A DNA stretch of 64,000 nucleotides from Pseudomonas sp. MPC6 (GTDB taxonomy: Bacteria; Pseudomonadota; Gammaproteobacteria; Pseudomonadales; Pseudomonadaceae), in the NCBI RefSeq assembly GCF_006094435.1, contig NZ_CP034783.1, positions 275,001-339,000 of the forward strand. Direction: 5' to 3'. Of this stretch, positions 20,389-29,207 are shown one piece after another. Both the position numbers and the translations under genes were made by a program. The notes under the pieces are model-generated. The model made no database searches. It saw only the letters and a list, made by a program, of their open reading frames with translations, and was not told the origin of the DNA. Each line of letters starts with the position of its first letter. Position 1 is the stretch's first letter.

Positions 20389-22689
20389 TCAGTGTTTCCC
20401 GACATCGGCATCGTCGGCCAGACGATGACGTGCGCGCGCGCGCAGAGACAGATAGGCCAGCACACTGACCAATGGAATGCACAGCGCAGTGATCAGCACC
20501 AGCAGTAACACATGCTGCGAGAGCATCCATTGCACGTACTTGAAGGGCCCGAGGTGACCGACGTAATACTGCTCGTCTGCGACCAGCGACTTGATGTGCT
20601 TGCCCTGAATCACGGCGAGGCTGCCTTGCAGCGCCTGGGTATAGTCTTCGCCGCCGATCAGCGCATCCGTTGCCTCAATCAAGCCTTCCGGCCGCGCACT
20701 GGCGATCAGTACCACGCTGCGCCCGCTTTGCAGGGGGGATTGGAAACCGGTCAGGTAGGTGCTGCTGCTCGTGCCCTTGAAGGTGAAAGTACTGCGGGCC
20801 TGACGCCGATTGGCGACCGGATCGGGACTGATCCATTCGCGGATCCGCAGCGGCAGGTCGGACAGATCAAACCGCTGGCGGTCACCGTCGACGCTGGCCG
20901 GCAAGTAGCTTGCCCATTGCTCCAGCAGCGGTTGGTTGGCGCCTGAAGCCAGGACGAGCAAGTCTTTATCCGCAAGCTCGCTGATCTGATCGGCCTGGGC
21001 TACGGTAATGGCAGTGGCGGGGTAACCGGTCGACTCGCCGAAGCGGCCCATCACTGTCAGGTAGGCCGCCAGTTCGGTCGTGCCGGCATTGTCCGGCAGG
21101 ATGACTGCCGATTCGGACAGGTCCGCCATGCGGGTGAACGGGAAGCCGCCGTCCTTGAAGACGCCCAGGTTGGGCATCGCGATGAAGTGCTCGTATTGAC
21201 GCAGGTCCAGGGTCGATTCCGGATCGATCATGCCACGCATGTTATCGAGGATGATGTCGCGGCATTCGCCTTGTTTGGTGTAGTCGTAGACGAAGCGGAT
21301 CTGCAGGCGTGACTGCAAGGCGACCGAGGTCAGCGGCAGCAACACATTGGTTTCCTGAGCCAGGCTCGGGTCTTTTTTCAGCATGGCCAAAAGGCTTGAA
21401 CCGCCGCCCAGTTGCGCCACCGACGGCAAGGACACGGACTTCATGAAGCTGTCGTTGAAGCTCACCATCAAACTCGACCCCGACACGCTTGGTGGTGGGG
21501 TGTAGCGATACTTGAGGTTCAGCTTGGCGCCGTCTTCCAGCCAGTTGAACAAGTCCGGTGGCAGGCGCATGGGCACGGTGATTGCGCCCGGGTTGATGCC
21601 CGAAACATTCAACACTTTAGGGCCAACCAGTTCGCCGAGCTTGACCAGGCGATCGGTCGGCAGCCAGTTCGGCGCGTCATAGGGCTTGCGTGGTACCAGC
21701 GTATCCATCTGGTCGATTTCCACGTGGTTGCCGGTGAGTGCCTGGCTGCCCAGCGTCAGTGCAGTCGCAGCGCGCTTGAGCGCTTGCGAATCGGCACCCG
21801 CAACCACCAGCAGTTTGCCGAACGGGTCATTGGGGTTGGCAACCATGGACAGGCTCGGACCATCGGCCGTTGGCACTTGCAAACCGGGTATCTGCGAACC
21901 ATCGGCACTGCTGATGAAAACGATCGCGTTACCTTTCTGCGGAATCTGGCTCAGGTTGGCCGTAAAGCGCGCACCGCGATAGCTCGCTAACGCGCCCAGC
22001 CAGGAGGCCACCGTGCCAGCGGCTTCCAGGGTGGCGTTATCGGGCGCCTGGGCAAACACAAAGGGCATGTTCAGCACGCGCGCGTCGCGGCGATCGAAAA
22101 ATGGCAGCGGCAGCGACGATAGATCATCGGGCAAGTCGATTTTCGACACGCTCAGGCTCAGGCGGCTTTCATTGCTGATCTTCGCCCACAGGCTGGAGTG
22201 CATCGGGTCTTCGCACGACATGGAGTAGTGGCCGATAAACTGCAGACCAAGGCGGTTGAATTCCGTGATCAGGTGCGCAGGGATATCGACGGTGGTCTTT
22301 TGCAGCGTACCGGCGTTTTCCTTGGGCAGCGGCAGGGTGGCGGCGACTTCGTCGTTGACCATGACGTTGAGCTGCGACAGTTCGCTCAACAAGGCGGGCG
22401 AATAGGAGTACTGCAAGGTCACCTTGGCGCCTGTCACGACCTCATCGGCGCGCACGTCGAAGTTGACGCTGTCGGTCGCCTCCAGGCCGCGCAAGGTCAT
22501 GGTGTAGTTTTTACCCAGCTCCTTGAGCGTCAGGTCATAACGATCGCCGTTCGCGGTGCCCGCTGCTGGAGTGGTTTCAGTGACCCCCCAGGCAGTCGAA
22601 GTCATGAGGCCGGCGCTGAGCAGCGAAGCGGCCATCAACATCCACGGGTAAGGTCGTGCATCGGCACGACGAAAGTGCTTGAGAGTCAT
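20389..22689 (-). CDS. wssC: WssC/BcsB, cellulose synthase regulatory/periplasmic subunit
   Basis: 766-residue BcsB. It has an N-terminal signal sequence (about 1-36), two carbohydrate-binding/flavodoxin-like repeats with typical BcsB phrases (GHYSMSCEDPMHSSLWA near 155, VVAGADSQALKRAATAL near 297), and a C-terminal membrane anchor (about 727-752, HVLLLVLITALCIPLVSVLAY). It pairs with BcsA at the inner membrane and guides the nascent glucan. Its ATG overlaps the wssB stop (TAATG). Confidence 0.95.
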   Translation of the reverse strand: MTLKHFRRADARPYPWMLMAASLLSAGLMTSTAWGVTETTPAAGTANGDRYDLTLKELGKNYTMTLRGLEATDSVNFDVRADEVVTGAKVTLQYSYSPALLSELSQLNVMVNDEVAATLPLPKENAGTLQKTTVDIPAHLITEFNRLGLQFIGHYSMSCEDPMHSSLWAKISNESRLSLSVSKIDLPDDLSSLPLPFFDRRDARVLNMPFVFAQAPDNATLEAAGTVASWLGALASYRGARFTANLSQIPQKGNAIVFISSADGSQIPGLQVPTADGPSLSMVANPNDPFGKLLVVAGADSQALKRAATALTLGSQALTGNHVEIDQMDTLVPRKPYDAPNWLPTDRLVKLGELVGPKVLNVSGINPGAITVPMRLPPDLFNWLEDGAKLNLKYRYTPPPSVSGSSLMVSFNDSFMKSVSLPSVAQLGGGSSLLAMLKKDPSLAQETNVLLPLTSVALQSRLQIRFVYDYTKQGECRDIILDNMRGMIDPESTLDLRQYEHFIAMPNLGVFKDGGFPFTRMADLSESAVILPDNAGTTELAAYLTVMGRFGESTGYPATAITVAQADQISELADKDLLVLASGANQPLLEQWASYLPASVDGDRQRFDLSDLPLRIREWISPDPVANRRQARSTFTFKGTSSSTYLTGFQSPLQSGRSVVLIASARPEGLIEATDALIGGEDYTQALQGSLAVIQGKHIKSLVADEQYYVGHLGPFKYVQWMLSQHVLLLVLITALCIPLVSVLAYLSLRARARHRLADDADVGKH

Positions 22690-24884
22690 TACTGATCCAG
22701 AAGAGGTTCGACGGCCTGAGGCACAGCACGTCGGCGCTTGAAAAGAAGACCGGTTTCTTTTGCAGTAGCTTTGAACAGTTCGATAATGCCGCGTACACCA
22801 ATCAGGCTGATGTCTCGCAAGGCCCCCAGCGGGGTATCGACCTCGCCATTGCCCCAGGTCGAAGCCCAGGTATCGGCGCGCGAGAAGGTCAGACGCACCA
22901 GCTCACTTTGTTGGCGCAAGGTCATGTGATCGAATTGGGCGCCGATCATCGTTTCATTGCTGAACGCTACGGTGGCCGGGAACAGGCTGATTTGAGTATT
23001 GCGAATGAGGGCGACCTGGATCTGCTCGCCACTGGCGAACCGGCTGCCATCGGACACGTGGATACCCAGCCCTTTCTGCGAGAAGTCCTGGGTCACGCCG
23101 TCGATTTCACTGCCGTCGGCACGCACAATCCTGACCGGCAGATCGGCGCGTACCCGCGGCTCGGAGCGAATCTGCCGGGTTTCGCTGGCGACGGCCACCG
23201 ATGCGCTGGTGATGATGATGTTGTAGACCGTCCAGGCCAGGTTGATCAGCACGGTGATGAGGGTATCGCCTGTACCCCAGATCAGTTCGTAAGTACCGAA
23301 GCCCAGGCCGGTCAAGTTCAGCAACAACAGGATGATGTAGGGGCGGGCCAGCTTCCATTCGAAGTATTCCTCGTCGATGATCCCGCCTTTGTCGGTCACG
23401 TTGAAACCACCGAACTTGGGATTCACCAGGGCCATCAGCACAGGCCCCATGATGTACCAGGCCAGTACCGTCTCGTAGACCTCGTTCCAGAACGAGTGAC
23501 GGAATCGACCCTGAATGCGTGAGTTGGTCACGCTGGCATGGACGATATGCGGCAACACGTAGGCCATGATCATCAGCGCCGAGGCGTGGTAAATCTGGGC
23601 GTCGAAGACCAGATAGGCCAGGGGCGCGGTCAAGAACACCAAGCGCGGCAAGCCATAGAAGAAGTGCAGCATGGCGTTCGAATAGCAGATGCGCTGCCCC
23701 AGGCTCAGGCCCTTGCCGAGCAGTGGGTTGTCGGTCCGGAAAATCTGCGCCATGCCCCGGGCCCAGCGGATCCGCTGGCTGATGTGGCGCGACAGGCTTT
23801 CGGTGGCCAGCCCCGCAGCCTGCGGGATGGCCAGGTAGGCGGTGTTGTAGCCGGCGCGGTTGAGCTTGAGTGCCGTGTGGGCGTCCTCGGTCACGGTCTC
23901 GATGGCCACGCCGCCGACTTCTTCCAGAGGGGCCCGGCGGATGACTGCGCAGGACCCGCAGAAGAAGGTCGCATTCCACAAGTCGTTGCCGTCCTGGACC
24001 AGACCGTAGAACAACTCACCTTCGTTGGGGACGCTACGGAAGGTGTCGAGGTTTTTTTCGAACGGATCCGGCGAAAAGAAAAAGTGCGGCGTTTGCAGCA
24101 TCGCCAGCTTCGGATCCTTCAGGAACCAGCCGAGGCTGATTTGCAGGAAAGAGCGGGTGGGCACGTGGTCGGCGTCGAAAATGGCGATGTACTCGCCACT
24201 GGTGACCTTCAGCGCTTCGTTCAGGTTGCCGGCCTTGGCGTGACGGTTGTTGTCGCGAACGATGTAGTTCACCCCGATCTGCTGGCAAAACACTTTGAAG
24301 TCTTCACGGCGGCCGTCATCGAGCACGTGCACGCGCAGCTTGTCCTTGGGCCAGTCGATGGCCTGGGCCGCAAAGATCGTCAGCTTCACGATGCCGAGGG
24401 ATTCGTTGTACGAGGGAATGAACACATCGACCACCGGCCATTCAGCCGGAGGGGCGGTCAGCAATATGGGTTTGCGCTGCAGGGGCCAGGCGGTTTGCAG
24501 GTAGCCGAACAACAGCACCACCAGGGCATACAGCTCGGCCAGGACCAGGCCGTAGCCGAAGAACATGTCCAGCCAGGTTTCAAACCCCAGGGTCGACGTC
24601 AACCGCCAGTACATGTAGCGCAAGGACGCCACCACCGAGAACACGATCATCGCCAGCACTGGCAGGCGCCCCGGGATCTTGCGGATCACCAGGATCGAGC
24701 CGAAGCACAGCAGGGCAAAGACGACCTGGCTTTCCAGGTTCAGCGGCGCACAAATCATTGCGATCAAAAACAGGCCGGCAACCAGGCAGGCACCAGCCTT
24801 GAGCAGCAGGCTCGCGGTGGGCGGCAGCTTTTCCACGCGCGCAAACAGCGTGTCGAGCCATTGCTCTGAATTGAGATTGCTCAT
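22689..24884 (-). CDS. wssB: WssB/BcsA, cellulose synthase catalytic subunit with PilZ domain
   Basis: 731-residue membrane GT2 enzyme making beta-1,4-glucan from UDP-glucose. Seen are several N-terminal membrane helices, the substrate-binding VDVFIPSYNE (near 148), DDGRR and FDADHVPTR (near 245), the TED motif in VTEDAHTALKL (near 340), and QRIRWARG (the QxxRW motif, near 379). A C-terminal PilZ domain shows RSEPR (near 575) and DFSQKGLG, so c-di-GMP activation is expected. ATG 24884 overlaps the wssA stop by four bases. The length is somewhat shorter than E. coli BcsA but normal for Pseudomonas WssB. Confidence 0.97.
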   Translation of the reverse strand: MSNLNSEQWLDTLFARVEKLPPTASLLLKAGACLVAGLFLIAMICAPLNLESQVVFALLCFGSILVIRKIPGRLPVLAMIVFSVVASLRYMYWRLTSTLGFETWLDMFFGYGLVLAELYALVVLLFGYLQTAWPLQRKPILLTAPPAEWPVVDVFIPSYNESLGIVKLTIFAAQAIDWPKDKLRVHVLDDGRREDFKVFCQQIGVNYIVRDNNRHAKAGNLNEALKVTSGEYIAIFDADHVPTRSFLQISLGWFLKDPKLAMLQTPHFFFSPDPFEKNLDTFRSVPNEGELFYGLVQDGNDLWNATFFCGSCAVIRRAPLEEVGGVAIETVTEDAHTALKLNRAGYNTAYLAIPQAAGLATESLSRHISQRIRWARGMAQIFRTDNPLLGKGLSLGQRICYSNAMLHFFYGLPRLVFLTAPLAYLVFDAQIYHASALMIMAYVLPHIVHASVTNSRIQGRFRHSFWNEVYETVLAWYIMGPVLMALVNPKFGGFNVTDKGGIIDEEYFEWKLARPYIILLLLNLTGLGFGTYELIWGTGDTLITVLINLAWTVYNIIITSASVAVASETRQIRSEPRVRADLPVRIVRADGSEIDGVTQDFSQKGLGIHVSDGSRFASGEQIQVALIRNTQISLFPATVAFSNETMIGAQFDHMTLRQQSELVRLTFSRADTWASTWGNGEVDTPLGALRDISLIGVRGIIELFKATAKETGLLFKRRRAVPQAVEPLLDQ

Positions 24885-26125
24885 GACAGTGCCGACTCTT
24901 GGACCTGTGCGTGGGACAGCAGGCCTGAAAGCGCCTTGGCAATTTCTTGAACGTCGTGACAACCCTGGCTGAGGGGCACCTGGTCCATCGGGTTACGCTC
25001 GTAGGCCAGGGCTTCACGGATACTGCGGTCCAGATGAACAATGCCCAGCAGGCTGATGCCCATGCGCTGCTTCAACACTTCGACCATGTCCATACTGAAG
25101 CCATGAGTAGGGTCCAGCTGATTGATGATGCAGTGCAGCGTCGGTGGATGAAGTTTGCCCAGGCAGGGTTCGAGCCTGCGCTTCATTTGGTCCAGCGCCC
25201 GGTAGGAGGCGGCATCAGGCAGCATGACGAGCACCAGGTGATCGGCGATATCCAGCGCTTGCTGCAGACTCTCGTCAATGCCGACGGGCAAATCCAGGAT
25301 CACCACGTCTTTGTCGCTCAATGCCATGCGCTGCAGTTGCTGGAACAACCAGCGGCCATCTTTGGCCACGTTTTGCTGTACGCGCTGCACGTCGGTGACA
25401 GCGGCCTTGCCATAAGGCACAAACTGGCAATTACCAGCGCCGGACAGGCAAACGTCGCGCCAGTTGTTGTCGTCCAGGCTCGCCTGAGCAATGCCCGGTA
25501 CGGCTTCCTGAATGCCGAAATGGAATTGCAGTGCATTCTGCGGGTCCAGATCGACCGCAAACACCTGACCGCCCTCGCGGGGGCGCAGGGTGCTGGCCAG
25601 CATCGACGTCAACGTACTTCTGCCCACGCCCCCCTTGGCTGACACCACGGCGATTATCTTGGCTTTGATCCGCGCAGGGGCCACCGGGACGGCCTGGTCT
25701 TGAGCACTCAGACGCGCTTGAGCGGCCTTTTCCAGCAGGCTGCGCAAGGAAGCAGGGGTCGATGCTTGAGTGGACGGGCCGACGATTGTCTCAGGCGCAG
25801 GCTTCTTGGCAACGGGCTCGACCGGCGCCTGCGCTGAGGCCGTCGGAATGTTGACGGCAGCCTCAAGCACGGCGTCGATCGCCGCCTGTTTTATGGCATG
25901 TGCCTCGAGAGTGGCTTCAATAATGGGAACGCGGGGGGGCATCGGCGCAGTCTGCGCAGGCGTTGCATCCGAAACCAGAACAGGTGCAGCAGGTTTTACC
26001 GGCAGGCGCACCGGTGGCACGAGCGGCAGTTCCTGATAGTCGTAGTGCGGCTCTATTTCTTTATAGCTGTCCGCACTTGCCCCGAATGAGCTGAACAATG
26101 TTGCAATGTCGTCTGCGCGATTCAT
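24881..26125 (-). CDS. wssA: WssA, MinD/ParA-like ATPase (BcsQ-like)
   Basis: 414-residue protein. The N-terminal 175 residues are Pro/Ala-rich with no recognised fold. The C-terminal part is a MinD/BcsQ-type ATPase with a deviant Walker A in VVSAKGGVGRSTLTS (near 183), a Walker B-like VVILDLPVG (near 282), and the MinD-like INQLDPTHG (near 340). In SBW25 WssA and WssJ are MinD-like proteins thought to place the cellulose complex at the cell pole. First gene of the wss operon, with a long AT-richer region upstream. ATG 26125 is chosen; an upstream in-frame start would extend into the promoter. Confidence 0.92.
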   Translation of the reverse strand: MNRADDIATLFSSFGASADSYKEIEPHYDYQELPLVPPVRLPVKPAAPVLVSDATPAQTAPMPPRVPIIEATLEAHAIKQAAIDAVLEAAVNIPTASAQAPVEPVAKKPAPETIVGPSTQASTPASLRSLLEKAAQARLSAQDQAVPVAPARIKAKIIAVVSAKGGVGRSTLTSMLASTLRPREGGQVFAVDLDPQNALQFHFGIQEAVPGIAQASLDDNNWRDVCLSGAGNCQFVPYGKAAVTDVQRVQQNVAKDGRWLFQQLQRMALSDKDVVILDLPVGIDESLQQALDIADHLVLVMLPDAASYRALDQMKRRLEPCLGKLHPPTLHCIINQLDPTHGFSMDMVEVLKQRMGISLLGIVHLDRSIREALAYERNPMDQVPLSQGCHDVQEIAKALSGLLSHAQVQESALS

Positions 26126-26696
26126 GGAGTAGCCCCGTTCCTGCCTTTGGCGATCTGAAAATTTTCTTAGGCAGATTCGACCTAAATCACACACACACAA
26201 AAACCCATATTCACGGCGGAATCTGGGAAAAGGTGATGTCAGGGTGATGGTGTCAATAATTTGCTGTCAGGGCTACTTATTTTTCAGGCCAGCGGCAGAG
26301 TCAATTTTTTCGTGTCAAAAAAATGTCTATTCATCCGCGTCTTTGATGCACTGATCAGGAAAATCATTTTCCGTAACCGTCGCTATATGCCTTATCGCGA
26401 GCCCTTCTAAGAGGGCGGCATCTTACTGCCTGGCGCGATTGAATGGCTGACCTGTTTCAGTATTTTTTCCTGTTTTGAAGAAATTTCCGACACAAGGAAA
26501 AGACCCCAATCTCTATATTCCCTACTGGAATTTAAATAAATTCTATTATTTCAATATCTTGTGATTCTGTTTGCATATGCAAAGCGATCCTCGCAGGAAC
26601 GGTTGCTCTCCGGTTCCATCGCCGTCCCGCACCCTGACCACCTTGGCGGTGTGAACGCAATTCGGTCGCGACCTCGATGTATCGTTGAGGACAAAC
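26126..26696. other. Intergenic region between wssA and the RHS gene
   Basis: 571 bp with no convincing gene, AT-richer than the flanks. It should hold the wss promoter and regulatory sites. Notable items are two FleQ-box-like sequences (listed separately), an A/T-rich dyad AATTTA-AA-TAAATT (26528-26541), and a short hairpin GCCCT-TCTAAG-AGGGC near 26400. Confidence 0.6.
26252..26327. promoter_or_regulatory. Candidate FleQ boxes upstream of wssA
   Basis: GTCAATAATTTGCT (26252-26265) and GTCAAAAAAATGTC (26314-26327) each match 11 of 14 positions of the FleQ consensus as I recall it, GTCaNTAAAtTGAC. They lie 127 and 189 bases before the wssA start. FleQ is a known c-di-GMP-responsive regulator of cellulose genes in pseudomonads. 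The match is imperfect, so this is a proposal. Confidence 0.35.
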
Positions 26697-27779
26697 TTAA
26701 CCGTCCGACCAATCACTGGGCCCCGAGTTGTTAAATGATCCATGCGAAGACAAACGCCTGCGTGCGGGTGGGGGCGGGTCAGGCCTGCGAATTGAAGCAA
26801 CGCTGAGGGTGGGTCTAACAGTCGAGCTATGTGTCGAGCTCCCGACTGGTGCAGATGACGAAGCCGAAGGTGAAGTAGTAGACGTAGACGAACGCCGCCC
26901 GCTCTGTACAGAATTTACATATGCCGTCGGTTTTCCTGATTCTGTTGGGTATGTCATATACGTTCGAGGCTGCTGCGATGCAGCAAAAGTGTCAGCATTC
27001 CAGAGTTGAGTTGCTTGCGCATACGACGGTGGCGGATCGTACGCAGGCGGTGCGTCATGCCCGTAGCGACTACCCCCACTGGAGCTTTGCGCTTGGGGTG
27101 TTGAGCGGGACGGGCGAGAGGATAATCCGTCCAAGGCTGCACCTTGTACATATCCAGGGAAGTGTCTTGCTGTTTCTGTGACACGGGTGACGCGAGGAGA
27201 GTCGCCTGGCATTCGGTGAGCAGTTCCGAGGGTGTACAGGATGTCACCTATACGACTCGATCTCGTAGGAGGAGCGACGTAGTTTATCCTGGCATTGTGG
27301 GCTTGACCTATCATCTCCATTGCCCCGCTCAGATCCAGTTTATTCAGGGCAACAGGTCTGCTTTTACCCGGGCCTAAGGTTTTAAGGAAACTGCCTACGG
27401 CCTTGAATGAAGGCCAATGACCTGTCGGATCCGAACGATTTACCGGATCGCCCACGCAATACATATACGGATTCAACCCGCCCCGCCCAAACGGACTCCA
27501 ACTGTCCGGACTATGAAAACGCATCAATCGCGGGTTGTAAGCACGGTAACCGTTACCCAGCAAATACCAGCAGGTTTGCGCTTCGCGAAGCTCGCCGTTG
27601 AAACCCAACCGCGTCGCGACTTTCTGTTGCGCAGACTGATGGCCGTAGACGGCGTAAGCCAGGCGATTGATGTCATCACCAACCACTTCGACGAGCGCCG
27701 ATTGTTGGCTATCAGTCGCCAGCAAAATGGTGCGTTGTTTGTTCGATTGCTGTTGATCAACCGGATCTGTTGGGGTCAT
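26697..27779 (-). CDS. Short RHS repeat-associated core domain protein
   Basis: 360 residues. Residues about 25-125 carry the end of an RHS core: LAYAVYGHQS, LGFNGELREAQTCWYLLGNGYRAYNPRLMRF, then FGRGGLNPYMYCVGDPVNRSDPTGHWPS, the usual junction after which RHS tails diverge. The tail (about 125-360) has no recognised toxin motif; it is rich in Ser, Pro and Arg and holds adjacent PPAY and PPSY motifs near 250. It lacks the long YD-repeat shell of a full RHS toxin. Start ATG 27779 has GGAAGG upstream. Stand-alone RHS-core proteins of this size are common in Pseudomonas; their role is unknown to me. No immunity gene is recognised next to it. Confidence 0.8.
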   Translation of the reverse strand: MTPTDPVDQQQSNKQRTILLATDSQQSALVEVVGDDINRLAYAVYGHQSAQQKVATRLGFNGELREAQTCWYLLGNGYRAYNPRLMRFHSPDSWSPFGRGGLNPYMYCVGDPVNRSDPTGHWPSFKAVGSFLKTLGPGKSRPVALNKLDLSGAMEMIGQAHNARINYVAPPTRSSRIGDILYTLGTAHRMPGDSPRVTRVTETARHFPGYVQGAALDGLSSRPSRSTPQAQSSSGGSRYGHDAPPAYDPPPSYAQATQLWNADTFAASQQPRTYMTYPTESGKPTAYVNSVQSGRRSSTSTTSPSASSSAPVGSSTHSSTVRPTLSVASIRRPDPPPPARRRLSSHGSFNNSGPSDWSDG

Positions 27780-27903
27780 GGAGCGGCCTTCCCGGGTAAA
27801 TGAGTGAAGTGAGTGCCGTCCTTTGGTTTTACGTGCTTGCGCCAAGGTTGAGAACTATCAGAACTGCTAGGGTCCCGCATCGCAAACCTGAACACGCTCA
27901 TTT

Positions 27904-27988
27904 GTAGGAGCAAGCTTGCTCGCGATGGGGGCGGCGCGGTCCCCAGGTAGACCGCGTTATCGTTCATCGCGAGCAAGCTTGCTCCTAC
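27904..27988. repeat. REP doublet (REPIN)
   Basis: Two inverted REP copies, GTAGGAGCAAGCTTGCTCGC (27904-27923) and its complement (27969-27988), with about 45 bp between. It lies between the RHS and LysR genes. Confidence 0.9.
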
Positions 27989-28048
27989 AGGGGGATAGGC
28001 TGATAGCATTGTGTTTGACTCAATCCTGGTCAGCCAAGAGTGCTCAGC

Positions 28049-28969
28049 ATGCAACTTCCGGACATGAACCTCCTGGTCGCCCTCGACGCGTTGCTCGACG
28101 AGGGCAGTGTGGTGGGCGCGGCCCGGCGGATGAATCTCAGTCCGGCGGCCATGAGCCGCACGCTGACGCGGATTCGCGAGGCAATTGGCGATCCGATCCT
28201 GGTGCGTGCCGGGCGTGGCCTGGTGCCGACACCCAAGGCGCTGGCGTTGCGCGAACAGGTGCGGGATGTCGTCGAGCAGGCGGCGGTGCTGTTTCGCTCC
28301 GCCGATGAAGTGGAGTTGGGGAGCTTGCGCCGGCGGTTCAGTATTCGCGCCAACGATTTCTTCGTGGGAGTCTACGGCGGCAAGTTGTTCGACACGATGG
28401 AACGCCAGGCGCCGCTCTGTGAATTGCGCTTTGTCCCGGAGGGCGACGGGGATGACGAGGCGTTGCGTGAAGGACGTATCGATTTGAGCGTCAGTAACAA
28501 CCGGCCGCTGATGCCGGAGGTGAAAGTGCAGAACCTGTTCTCCACGCATTTTGTCGGGTTGGTGCGCGAGGACCACCCGCTGTTCGACGAAGAGATCACG
28601 GCGGAGCGCTACGCCGGTTTTGCCCACATCAGCATGTCCCGCCGCGGCATCGCCCGTGGCCCGATCGACACGGCGCTCAATGCCTTGGGGCTGGAGCGGC
28701 GGGTGGCGGTGATTGCGCCGAGTTTCCATGCGGCAATGTTTGCATTGCCGGATTCCGATCTGATTCTGCCGGTGCCCAAGGAGGCGTTGCTGAGTGTGCG
28801 GCGCCTGGGGTTGAAGCTGCGATCCTTCACCCTGCCGATTCCGCTGCCGACCCTCATGCTGACCCAGGCGTGGCATCCGCGTTTCGACAAGGATCCGGCG
28901 CATCGGTGGATGCGTGAGACGCTCAAGGCCTGTTGCGATGCGACTTGGCTGGCTGCACAAACCCCCTGA
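28049..28969 (+). CDS. LysR-family transcriptional regulator
   Basis: 306-residue LysR regulator. The N-terminal winged helix (about 1-60) has the classic pattern NLLVALDALLDEGSVVGAAR, then LSPAAMSRTLTRIREAIGD and LVRAGRGLVPT. The effector domain follows (about 85-300). ATG 28049 is preferred, with AAGAG 9 bases upstream; GTG at 28040 is possible. It lies upstream of and in the same direction as the MFS/HlyD/OprM efflux genes, separated by a REP doublet, so it may control them, but the usual divergent arrangement is absent. Confidence 0.92.
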   Translation: MQLPDMNLLVALDALLDEGSVVGAARRMNLSPAAMSRTLTRIREAIGDPILVRAGRGLVPTPKALALREQVRDVVEQAAVLFRSADEVELGSLRRRFSIRANDFFVGVYGGKLFDTMERQAPLCELRFVPEGDGDDEALREGRIDLSVSNNRPLMPEVKVQNLFSTHFVGLVREDHPLFDEEITAERYAGFAHISMSRRGIARGPIDTALNALGLERRVAVIAPSFHAAMFALPDSDLILPVPKEALLSVRRLGLKLRSFTLPIPLPTLMLTQAWHPRFDKDPAHRWMRETLKACCDATWLAAQTP

Positions 28970-28986
28970 AACTGAACGCCGACCCC

Positions 28987-29080
28987 CCTGTAGGAGCTGG
29001 CTTGCCAGCGAAGGCGGCGCATCAGTCAATGAAGATGCTGAATGAGAAATCGTCTTCGCTGGCAAGCCAGCTCCTACAGG
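28987..29080. repeat. REP doublet, GGCTTGCCAGC type
   Basis: Inverted pair CCTGTAGGAGCTGGCTTGCC (28987-29006) and its complement ending at 29080, with about 45 bp between the cores. A second family of the same repeat class as the doublet at 27904. Confidence 0.9.
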
Positions 29081-29207
29081 GGATGTGTATTGCAGGGGAG
29101 GTGTATTGCTGCATCAGACGCACTTATAACCTGCCAATAAGTTGATTTTCGACAACTGCCACGCTTCATAAAATGCCCCGGTATTCAAATCCCGGAGCTT
29201 GCAGTAC

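Noticed and set aside
20388-20465. Longer wssD start at 20465
   Set aside because: The extension would lie inside wssC coding sequence and put extra residues before a clear signal peptide.
26697-27779. Active RHS toxin with immunity gene
   Set aside because: Only the end of the core is present, no nuclease or other catalytic motif is visible in the tail, and no small cognate ORF follows in the right direction.
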